Shown here: positions 47,004 to 56,039 of the stretch, piece by piece
Position numbering within the stretch: the stretch's first letter is position 1
How the letters are laid out: each line of letters opens with the position of its first letter
Source of the DNA: Microdochium bolleyi
Taxonomy: Eukaryota; Ascomycota; Sordariomycetes; Xylariales; Microdochiaceae
Assembly: GCA_001566295.1 (NCBI GenBank)
Contig: KQ964260.1
Location: forward strand, 248,001 to 312,000
Length of the DNA: 64,000 nucleotides
Reading direction: 5' to 3'
The notes under the pieces: generated by a model
What the model saw: only the letters and a program-made list of their open reading frames with translations
What the model was told of the DNA's origin: nothing
Database searches by the model: none
Made by a program: the position numbers and the translations under genes

Positions 47004-47287
47004 CGGAGGTGCGTCTAAAAAGTAATGATCCGCTAAAGAATGGCAACCAAATTGCGTGGAGCCCACCAGCTGGTCAGTACCTACGAGCATACAAGGCTTA
47101 TAACAGCATAAGTTAGGTAGTACTCTTAGATTACCCCTAAAGAGCACTGAACCAGCGGACAAATAAGTATTGTGAACGCAAATTTGTTAGTTGTCAGGTC
47201 AACGTCCTGTCTCGCGGGGTTGGACGGTTAGCTGCTAGGACTTAGCTGCATTAGCGCTGGATCATTACTTTCTGGACGCACGTTGTG
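47004..47287. mobile_element. Short TA-flanked inverted-repeat element (MITE-like), copy 2
   Basis: The left end starts CGGAGGTGCGTCTAAAAAGT and continues AATGATCC. The right end is an imperfect reverse complement (GGATCATTACTTTCTGGACG followed by CACGTTGTG), so the inverted repeat is about 30 bp with several mismatches, mostly in the outermost bases. TA flanks both sides. About 284 bp, non-coding. It shares its outer terminal sequence with the element at 43346 but not its interior, so the two may be members of one superfamily. Confidence 0.65.
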
Positions 47288-48160
47288 TAACTCGTGATGG
47301 GCACGGGTGTGAGCATGGGCGTGGCGTTGATTGCTGGAGTTGAGGTTGCTGGTCTGGAATGCGTTGTGGCGTGGTGCTTGAGCAGGTCGGCTTAAGAAGG
47401 CGGTTCGGCAGATACCCTGGCGTTGAGGATGGAGCTATAAAGTTGAAGCGGGCTTGTCAGTCAAGTGGACGTACACTATGGCCTTGGCCATATTCTGGTG
47501 ATTTGACTCACAGTACTTTGCACCCTGCCTTCGTTCCATTCCAAGCCCAATGGTGACCTTTTGAGCCCTTTGAGCTTTCTTGCGATGGACTATTTTCACG
47601 CTTTAACTTTGATTGCAAGATGCGATTACACGACTTGCTTTGTGAAGGACTTGGATGTAAAAATTTAGCTTCAGCGTACGGGCCTCTTATGTGATCATCA
47701 CCTCATATACACATAAAATGGCTCCTTTTCTTTCCGCTCCAATGAACCCTCTGAACGCCTCGCAGAAAGCAGGAAAGTTGAGCAATTAGGATAATCAATC
47801 AGTGGAAGCTCTTGCAACGTGCCCCTGGAGTCCAGCACTCTCCAGGGGGCGAAAATAAAGCGCTGTGAAAGACGAGAAGCACCCTCGCGAAAGAAAAAAG
47901 GACGATGCGAATAGAGCGCTGCCGTTGTAGGGGAGTGGGCCGCGGGGATGATCGGGCTATGGTTCTCGACAAGGATCAGCACCAGCGTGTTCTTAACTAC
48001 CGCCGCATCAAAACTGATGCACCTAAAGGAGACTTCGCGTTGTCATTCCTCTCCGGTCGGCATGTTGCTGCGCCTCAGAGCTGCCGAGCCCAGCTAAGGC
48101 TGGAGAGCCACAGCTACTACTTAATAGGGATCCGCTCCCGCGTCCCACCCTTGCGATAGA

Positions 48161-48314
48161 GATACCGGTCACCCTCTCCCGCTTGAAGGTGGCACGACCC
48201 CCCTTAGTTTTTTACATCAAGCGCTAACAATTTCAGGCCAAACTTGCCAGAGATTTTGATTAGCGTCTTTGTACTGGTCGTGCCACCTTCAAGCGGGAGA
48301 GGGCGACCGGTATC
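48161..48314. repeat. 38-bp inverted repeat with 78-bp loop
   Basis: The left arm 48161-48198 (beginning GATACCGGTC, ending GGCACGAC) and right arm 48277-48314 are reverse complements with one mismatch over 38 bases. The loop is AT-rich. It lies 140 bp from the dispersed repeat copy at 48453 and may be a fold-back element end or part of the same decayed element. Confidence 0.75.
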
Positions 48315-48452
48315 GAGCTTATATAGAGGGAAGCGGACGGGACCCTCAATTTTCTCGATCCTATGGTCGTACGTGGAAGGAAGTGCTCTTGTGGTTGAAT
48401 ATGTACAAAGAATATGAAGACAAGGCGTTTCAAAATAACACTGGCTAGGTAT

Positions 48453-48555
48453 TGGCCGAGAGGTGACGACTCTTTGCAGTAGACCCTTAGCTGGACGCAC
48501 TTTGTGCGAGCGAGGCTGATGCGGACCAGATTCTAATAAGCTCTAACCTAAGAAC
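48453..48555. repeat. Dispersed repeat relic, copy B
   Basis: About 100 bp homologous to 23953-24055. Differences are mostly C-to-T or G-to-A, and in one 20-base stretch four CA dinucleotides of copy A are TA here (ATTCCAACAAG against ATTCTAATAAG; CCAACCCA against CTAACCTA), the context used by RIP. Confidence 0.7.
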
Positions 48556-48584
48556 AGCTCTCTCCCGCTGCAACTGCATTCCCC

Positions 48585-50287
48585 TCAGGCCCACTTCCCC
48601 AGCACAGTCATCATCACCATTCCCAGCACCAACGACCCCAGCCCGACGGTAACACCCGTCCCGTCCTGCGCGGCCATCTCCGCGCCCTCGACCAGCCAGT
48701 CGTGCGCCCACATCTCCACGACCCCGAACCACGCCAGTATCCCCGCCGACAGCGCGTCGAGCGTGCCGATGGCGATGATCGTGCTGGGGTTGTTGCCGTT
48801 GAAGGTGCCCAGCAGCGCGATGCCGAGGAGCATGCCCAGCGGCGTGACGAGCGTGAAGCACAAGGCGAGGAGGTGTTTGCCACGAGGCACGAGCGCACGC
48901 AGGCCGGATGCGGACCCTTCTGTCTCGCCGGACGCTGTTGTGTGGGACAGTCGTGTGCCCAGTCGACCACCTTTGTTGCTGCTGTCGTGTGTCGGGAGCA
49001 GAGGTTGTACTGGGCTGCTACCGCTATGCCGCCCGTGGCTCGGGGACTCAACATCCACGCCATGGCTTCTGCTGATACGCTTTTCGTCATGGCAGTTGTC
49101 ATCGTCCATTGCTGCGAGTCGCGTACCGAGAGCCAGGCCTTCGAACATTTGATGCAGCGTGATGACGATAGCTAGTGTGATGAAGTAGCTGTCTCCCGCT
49201 ACGACCAGTGTTATGCCAATCACTTGAGCACGAGTATTGGTTAGCATATACGAGAGTTCCCATTTCATTGAGCTGCGATTTTGCGTCAGACTCACAAACA
49301 GAGTGGAACACGATGCCAGCCTCGAGTATCATCACATTTGAGGGGGCTCCTTTCCTTCCTGGTCTGGCAGCACTGGAGTTTGACTCGGAGGTTCCAGCTC
49401 CGGCATGAGCGGCGTGCGTCGAGCCGGCCTTGTAGTGCGCCGCAAAGTCGACGAGGAACGACAGGAGCATCCCCGCCATGAAGATTGTCGCCGTGGTTCC
49501 CTCGAAGAGCTCATAGCCCACGAGGCACTCGTTTGTGAACATCAGGTTTGCATGGGTGAAGAGCTAAGCAGGCTAATTCGTCAGCCCTGATCGTAGCACG
49601 GACAGAAGAAGGGCGTGGGTCATGGTGAATCAACTCACGTGTACGAATGCGGTGGATATGATCACCCCCGTACCGCATTGCTTGAGCGCTATCGTGACGC
49701 GGCTTGGACTGTTCCTCGATGTCTTGGGCGTGTCAAGGAGGAGCGGGACGAAGACTCCTGTGTGGAAGAGTTTCAGGTCAGCAGATGTGTTGGACTGTTA
49801 GCATGACTTTGCTCGGTGGCACCCCGAGATCGAGGCTATCGAAGGCCACGATGCTTACCTATCGCGCTTCCCATGAGGACCACAAAGACAAACAGCAGCC
49901 GCATCGGAATGTCGTAGTTCTGGTCGACCTTGCTGCACCGTGACGGTGACGTGGGAAGGTCATCTGGCGGTGGCGGCCCTGTGCAGTGCCTGTACCAGCT
50001 CTTATCAGTACCTGGTCCGCTGAGAGTCACAAGAAGAGCGCATAGCTCAGGAAATCTTACTCAATGCCCGCATGGAAGTGGCAATGTCTGTGCTCGCTTC
50101 CCACCTCGACGGATCCGCTCGGCGAGAGCGGATGCTCGTGCTCGTGATGTGTCTGGGCTCCTGTGTCTGCCGAGCCGATCTCTTGAGGACCAGAGTGGTG
50201 CTTCCATAGCTGTGTTGAGCAGATGGCGAGTGCGAGAACGACGAACAGGATACGCATGTGCGTCGTGTACCTCCCGACACCCAGCAT
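48585..50287 (-). CDS. ZIP-family metal (zinc/iron) transporter
   Basis: Plasma-membrane divalent-metal importer of the Zrt/Irt-like family, 460 aa, from exons 50287-50061, 49989-49859, 49757-49639, 49563-49296 and 49222-48585; all phases agree. A second ATG at 50257 (450 aa) is also possible. After a signal-like hydrophobic stretch there is an extracellular His-rich segment (HHEHEHPLSPSG, then EHRHCHFHAG). Conserved parts are the early TM with KQCGTGVIISTAFVH, FEGTTATIFMAGMLLSFLVD, EAGIVFHSVLIGITL and ITLHQMFEGLALGTR (the HxxxEG metal-binding TM signature). The variable loop between these and the final TMs is hydrophilic and long. Near it lie a cysteine-rich secreted protein and a histidine-triad surface protein, which suggests a metal-uptake locus. 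Confidence 0.9.
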
Positions 50288-51038
50288 TATGTACAGTCTT
50301 GTGTGTGCGTTACGAGCACGATTCTTGCAAACTTACTGAAAGGGAGTGCTAAGGTGAGAAAAGATAAAAGAAAATAGTGTGCAAGCTGAGGTACATAGCC
50401 TCTTCGATGTTTTCGATCTTTGCTGCGGTCTTGGGCTGACAACCCGCATGGCCACTCCGTCAGGGTTCTGTTCTAGCTCACAAGGGTTCTCAGGATTAAA
50501 GTCTTGGCACGACGTCCCCACGCCGCGGACAAATTTGAGCGATGGTCACCGGGGCCGAGAGACCCGGAGCCGCATTTCAAGAAATTTGACACTCAAAACA
50601 GGCTCGGCTCGTGACCACACAAAACCGGTCTCTTTGCACGCGGAGCCACCGTCGGATTCTGTAATCTATGTTAAAGCGGATGCTACGCAAAGCGATTGAT
50701 TGGGAATACGCAAACATTACGCTACTTTGTCTACACTCAATGTTCACGAATCCGCTGCGTTTACATCGCTTGCGATAGACAGCTTTTTTCTTGCTAGAAG
50801 AATGGTCATTGGAGGAACGTTCCATCTCGACAACAGGATCTCAATTCAATTATCTTGGAGTCTATTCAGTTGAAGCTAAAACGAAGCCAAGCTTCCGAAG
50901 ATGCCGAATCTTGACCTTCGAAACAAATCCATCTTTCAGTATGCATTTGTCAGCACTGATGCATTTTCACGATCACTTCAATTTTCAACAGTGTGGACAT
51001 ACCTGAAAATGTCACGTGCTCAACTGTGTGCGGCTCGC
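50288..51038. promoter_or_regulatory. Intergenic, ZIP transporter promoter
   Basis: 750 bp upstream of the ZIP gene and downstream of the small secreted protein gene. No exact Zap1-type zinc-responsive element was found by eye. Confidence 0.4.
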
Positions 51039-51311
51039 TCAGTGATCTGCGTCGCAGTGCCACTGCTTCTGCCCGCTACGGCAGGGGCTGGGGCTGTCGT
51101 GACCGGCGTGGCAGCCGCTGCCCGGGTTGACGGACGAAGGACAGCAGATCTCGCACTCCGTGGCAGAGAAGACGCCGCAGCCGAGGCCCTCAGCCAGGTC
51201 CTGGATGTTGGGGCAGTCGCGGCGGAAGACAGTGGCGGCGGCAGTGTCCTGGGTAGGGACGGCCACTACGGCGGTGGCGGCGAGGAGGAGGAGGGCGAGG
51301 AACTTGGCCAT
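51039..51311 (-). CDS. Small secreted cysteine-rich protein
   Basis: 90 aa, one exon, not recognised. A signal peptide (MAKFLALLLLAATAVVAVP) is followed by TQDTAAATVFRRDC; the RR could be a Kex2-type processing site, leaving a mature part of about 58 residues. The mature part has eight Cys in the pattern C-x12-C-x7-C-x2-CC-x8-C-x8-C-x11-C, including ECEICCP, and several His near the C-terminus. Size, secretion and an even number of Cys fit secreted effector-like or antimicrobial-like proteins. Lying between a ZIP transporter and a histidine-triad protein, a metal-related role is also possible. Function unknown. Confidence 0.7.
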   Translation of the reverse strand: MAKFLALLLLAATAVVAVPTQDTAAATVFRRDCPNIQDLAEGLGCGVFSATECEICCPSSVNPGSGCHAGHDSPSPCRSGQKQWHCDADH

Positions 51312-52534
51312 CTTGAGAATGTTGGTTGGTTTGTTATTTTGGTTGGGTGTGACTGTGAGATCGTTCGAGTGTAACCTGGTGATCTCTTTCGAGCTCTGGC
51401 TATTTCACTGGGGATATCTTGAAGAGTTATATAATTTTCCGACACCTCATTCCCACCGCCTCACCCCTCTAGCATGTAACCTCCTGATACAGCAGGTCGC
51501 TTCTGTGCAGAACATTGGCAAAGCTTCGCTTTGACAGCTCCCACTTCACGATGCACAATGCTAGGTTGTACCAAGTGAGTCCAAGAAGACCCTGATTCTC
51601 TTGACCATCCCAGCAAGGTACAATGTTCCGCGCTGACCACTGCAGGGGTGTCGATCCTCCAAGTCGCTGGGTGGCCACCCAGTCACAGCGACAGACGCAG
51701 TTGAGGACCTTGATGGGCGAGCATAGCTGAACCTGATGTTGCATATAACAGAGTAATATCGAGCATCCAAATGACCAGAAAGAGGCCACAGCCTGACGCC
51801 TCAATCTTGGCACCTGGCCCTGTCCCATGCGGCTGTCAACCTTGATGGATGGGCATCCCGCGTGATGACTGAGACCAAGAACCTGTTCGGTAGGAGTGTT
51901 CCGGGTCGAGGCTGGCCAAACGGGTTCTCGCGGGCAGGCTCTTATACAAGAAGCGACCAGAGCTGACAGCGGTCGGGCTTGGCTTTTGTCTTGGCTCTTT
52001 CTTGGCTACCAACTTCGTCGCACGGATCCATGCCCTAATTGAGACACAACGCACCGCAACCCGTGCGGCTAAGCCACCGAGGTCCGGAGAACATCACAAG
52101 CCGTGCCGGATCGACGGCTTTGACAGGACAAGGACGAACAAAACATTGTTTTCCCGCCACACGACCCTAGCACTCGTCGACGAAAGAGGAAGCTCGCGCG
52201 TGGGCATCATCCAATAGGTCTACGCCAAGCTCAGCCAGTGGCGTCGTGAACCCCCAACCTCGCCTGGGTTCGTTCACAGGCATGGTGAGAATGATTCACC
52301 AGGGAGAGGTGCATCGAGCAATGAGAAGCAGTATGCCGGAGAAGAGACGGGATCGCTGGACACTGCATGCAAGCGAGCGCCCTCCCTCTGCTGGTTCCAA
52401 CAACAAGGCCAGACTCAGCATATAAATGAAGCCACAGGTCGCACATCCATGGTCCACGAGATCCTATTTGCTCCTCACCAGACTCTGCCAGCCTCGCCCA
52501 TTCTGCAGCCTTGCATCTAGATAGACTCAGTACT
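51312..52534. promoter_or_regulatory. Divergent intergenic region, small secreted protein / histidine-triad protein
   Basis: 1.2 kb containing two divergent promoters. No gene or repeat is supported. Confidence 0.4.
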
Positions 52535-54686
52535 ATGGCTGCGAAGAACTGGGTTCCAATTGTGCTTGCCTTCGGGCAGGTCGTCACAGCCCTCCCTCAC
52601 CCGCAGGAGAATGCCGCACCGTCACCCACGCAACCTGGCTGCACGTAAGTCACAAAACACTCCTCTAGTCTCCCAGGGACCCGTGGGAACTAACAGCTCT
52701 ACTTCTGTCCCCAGTTTTCACATCGACCATTGGGACTGCCCCGCTGCCTGCACGACCGTGACGTCCACGTCGTACGCCATCGCCACGACCGTGACGGACT
52801 TGACGAGTTTCCGCGCCTCTCTCAACGCGCAGTTCTCGACCTCGGGCGTCTCCTGGTCCGGCGTCCGCGTGCCGTACTACACGACGCCGCGCACGGGGCT
52901 CGACGGCGTGCCCTACACGGCCACGTACTTCTACGACTCCAATGCGCTCCTGAGCGCCGGCCACAGCGTCATCTCGAGCCCGTACACCACGACACGGTGC
53001 CCGACGACGACGCCGACCCTGCCGCCCTCGCCCACGGGGTCAGTGTGCAGCCCGCACGGCGACCACTGTAGGTTACTCTCGCCATGGGCTATCTACAATT
53101 CTGCTGGTGCACAAAGACTGACAAGCTTCCTTACCCCAGGGCATTGCGATGCTCTCCCAACCTCGACCCCTCCTCCCAGCAGTGGCGGTGCGGGCGAGTG
53201 TGAGCCTCACGGCGACCACTGGCACTGCCCTTCCGGCGTTCCCGAGCCGACTACCCCCCCTGGAGGAGGTGCCTCCACCACGCCTTCTCCGCCCGCCAAC
53301 ACCACACCGCCACCCACAGGCGGCGCGGGGCAATGTGAGCCGCACGGCGACCATTGGCACTGCCCGCCCGGTGTGCCCGAGCCTACCACCCCTCCTGCCG
53401 GCACCGGTGGGAACGGGGGTGGCAGTGGTCCTTCTCCGACCAGCCGCCCTGCCCAGGGTCAGTGTGAGCCTCACGGGGACCACTGGCACTGCCCGTCCGG
53501 CGTGCCTCAGCCGACCAGCCCGCCTCCCGTGAATGGTGGCGGCAATGGTGGTGGTGGCAATGGCGGTGGTGGTTCGAACCCTCCTGCTGGAGAGTGCGAG
53601 CCTCATGGCGACCACTGGCACTGTCCTCCTGGCGTCCCCGAGCCGAGTACGCCTCCTCCTCAAGGTGGTAATGGCGGCGGGAATGGTGGAGGTAGCGGCG
53701 GTGGCAACGGCTCTGGTTCCGGCTCCGGCTCCGGCTCTGGCCAATGTGAACCACACGGCGACCACTGGCACTGTCCTCCCGGTGTGTCCGAGCCGAGCAC
53801 GCCTCCTCCACAAGGTGGAAATGGCGGTAGCAGCAGTGGTGCTAGTGGAGGCGGCAGCGGCTCCGGAGCTGGCCAGTGTGAGCCCCATGGGGATCACTGG
53901 CACTGCCCTCCCGGTGTCACTGAGCCCAGTACTCCTCCCCCTCAAGGTGGTAATGGAGGCAGTTCGGGAGGCGGAAGCGGTACCGGCTCCGGCTCTAGTC
54001 AGTGTGAGCCGCATGGCGACCATTGGCACTGTCCTCCGGGTGTTTCAGAACCTAGCACTCCTCCCCCTCAGGGTGGTTCCGGTACGGGCACTGGCACTGG
54101 ATCTGGTACCGGGTCTGGATCGGGGTCGGCCGAGTGCGAGCCCCACGGCGACCACTGGCACTGCCCTCCCGGTGTTGCTGAGCCGGCCACACCTCCTCCG
54201 CAAGGTGGCTCTGGCTCGGGCTCGGGGTCAACCAGTTGCACTCCCCACGGTGACCACTGGCACTGCCCGCCTGGTGTCTCGGAGCCCAGCACTCCTCCGT
54301 CGCAAGGTGGCTCCAGCACGGGCGCTGGTTCGGGGTCCGGCTCGGGCTCCTCCGCCAGCCAGTGCACTCCCCATGGCGATCACTGGCACTGTCCTCCCGG
54401 TGTGTCTGAGCCTAGCACACCCCCTCCCGCTGGTGCCGGGTCTGGTAACGGCAGCAGCAGTGGCGGTGGTAGTAGCAGCAGCGGGCAGTGCACTCCGCAC
54501 GGCGACCATTGGCATTGCCCTCCCGGGGTAGCTGAGCCTGCCTCACCCCCGAGCCAGGTCTCGCCGAGCTCGACTCCCAAGCCGACGATCCCCGTGGCCG
54601 CGGCTCCCGGCGGCGGACTCATGCGCGGACAGACTGGATCGATTGTGGGATTGGTTTCGTTCGTGGCTGTGCTGGTTGCCATGTAG
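52535..54686 (+). CDS. Secreted, probably GPI-anchored histidine-triad repeat protein
   Basis: 669 aa from exons 52535-52644, 52715-53067 and 53140-54686; all phases agree. A signal peptide (VLAFGQVVTALP) is followed by CTFHIDHWDC, a degenerate form of the later repeat, and a Thr/Ser-rich domain of about 110 residues. Then come twelve copies of CxPHGDHWHC, most followed by PPGV, a variable residue, EP and a TPP-type end, separated by Gly/Ser/Pro linkers of variable length. Each copy has an HxxHxH histidine triad framed by two Cys. The second intron splits the Trp codon of copy 1. The C-terminus (GSIVGLVSFVAVLVAM after a small-residue stretch) fits a GPI attachment signal. Histidine triads of this kind bind zinc in streptococcal Pht proteins; a cell-wall metal-binding role is inferred. 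No named family is recognised. Confidence 0.85.
53044..54549 (+). repeat. Twelve coding tandem repeats of CxPHGDHWHC
   Basis: The core HGDHWH is identical in all twelve copies, while linkers vary from about 15 to 45 residues and differ in Gly/Ser composition. The residue after the first Cys is Ser in copy 1, Glu in copies 2-9 and Thr in copies 10-12, suggesting block duplication. Codons for the core differ between copies (GGC/GGT/GGG, CAC/CAT), so the invariance is at protein level. Confidence 0.9.
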
Positions 54687-55290
54687 GAATAGCTACAGGC
54701 TAAACCGTTGTTAGGAACAATGACTTTAACATCACTCCGTTGTTGTAATGCTAGCATTCGCCGAGACGATATTGCCCAATGGTTGTCAAGCATGAAACGT
54801 AATCGGGATAGTCCCATGGAGTTCAATAAAGGTTTGAACTGCCGCGCTCATTTCGGCCTTGTTCAGATGTGTTTGCTCTTGCTGAGAATGTTCAGAAAGG
54901 AAGAAAAAACTATGCTTCAGCATGCTCCGTAGCCTACATTGTAGCGCCTAGAAGTACCGTGGCCTGCATTGAGGGAAGGTTATGCGTTTCATCACAAGGA
55001 GGGAGCTGCGGTATGGTTCAAGCAAGGAGAACTGATTCATTACGAGCACGGAAACCGACACTATGAAGTCCAACCATCGAGCTAAATCACGGGTTCGGAA
55101 CTGCTTTCAATTTAATCCTGCTTCAAACAATACTATATGACTCCGTAGGTCCTGGAAACCTCCCTGAGGTGAAAACCAGCCCAGTGCCACAATCCCAGAA
55201 AACATTCCCAATTCCCGTCGACTTGTCCAGCAAACGATCGCTTTCACACCGTTCTAACCGCGCAGCAATCGAAAAAGACAGTGGACATGT
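54687..55290. other. Intergenic between convergent genes
   Basis: 3' flanks of the histidine-triad and lectin-like genes; somewhat AT-rich. No feature recognised. Confidence 0.4.
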
Positions 55291-56039
55291 TCACTGCCAC
55301 TTGAAGGGGACAGGCTTGAGCGGGTGGCTGGCCCAGGCGGTCTGGCCGAGCACGACCCACGCGACCCAGGGGTTGCCGCGCGTGTCCTGGTAGAAGATCT
55401 TGAGGTCGCCCTTGCCGAACTCGACGTTGGCGCTCAGCAGGGAGTTTTCGCCGCAGGCCAGAGAGTTGTTGTCGAGCTCGCCCTGGGTGAACTCGCCGCC
55501 GTTGGTCTGCACCAGCTCGCTGAGCTGGAAGCCGCCGGTCTCGGCCGGGCTGATGTAGTAGATACGAACCTGGACCAGGGAGCGCGGTTCCAGTCAGATC
55601 ATTCCTGCGAACTTGTCATGCGTGTCTTTTGCTGGAGGGGAAGGTCGACGCGAGGGTGGACATGTCACTCATCCTGCCCATTGCTTACCTGGCGATTTCC
55701 GTTGTTATCCTTGTACGACACAGCACTGATGTTCGTGGACGAGGTGCTGACCGTGTTGCCTGAGACGATGACACTCGTAGGGGTGTACTTGGTGTCGTTG
55801 CCCTCCTGCGTCGTGCTGCTCTTCAGCACCGCGATGGAGCCATTCTTGCGGGCATAGTACAGGTAGCTGTAGTCGTTGTCCTCAATGGCGGAGAAGGCGA
55901 TGGGGGAAGACATGATGGCTTGTGCGGTGTTGATGAGCTGCGCGCTGAGTGACTGTATGGGTGATTGTGGGAGGGAGGTGTTGATGGTGAGATGTTGTGC
56001 GATGATGAGGACGAGAGCTGCTGGATCAGAAGGGGGCAT
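55291..56039 (-). CDS. Lectin-like protein (possible fucose-lectin-type beta-propeller)
   Basis: Exons 56039-55689 and 55569-55291 (donor GTAAGC, acceptor CCAG, phase 0) give 209 aa from the ATG at 56039, or 167 aa from the ATG at 55913 (MSSPIAFSAIEDND). The shorter form starts directly with the repeat-like domain. The sequence has alternating strand-like blocks with Tyr/Trp: DYSYLYYARKNGSIAVLKS, TNISAVSYKDNNGNRQVRIY, LKIFYQDTRGNPWVAWV. These resemble blades of fungal fucose-specific-lectin-type propellers (YQD..G.....). No signal peptide precedes the short form; the upstream extension is mildly hydrophobic (PAALVLIIAQHLT). Ligand unknown; the family call is tentative. Confidence 0.6.

Larger units (their letters stand above)
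45926..48584. other. Repeat-rich intergenic region
   Basis: 2.66 kb without a supported gene. It holds an inverted-repeat element (47004-47287), a 38-bp inverted repeat (48161-48314) and a dispersed repeat copy (48453-48555). A frame at 46318-46509 was examined and rejected. Confidence 0.45.

Noticed and set aside
53073..54029. 318-codon minus-strand frame across the histidine-triad repeats
   Set aside because: Antisense image of the coding repeat array; repetition is inherited from the plus-strand gene.
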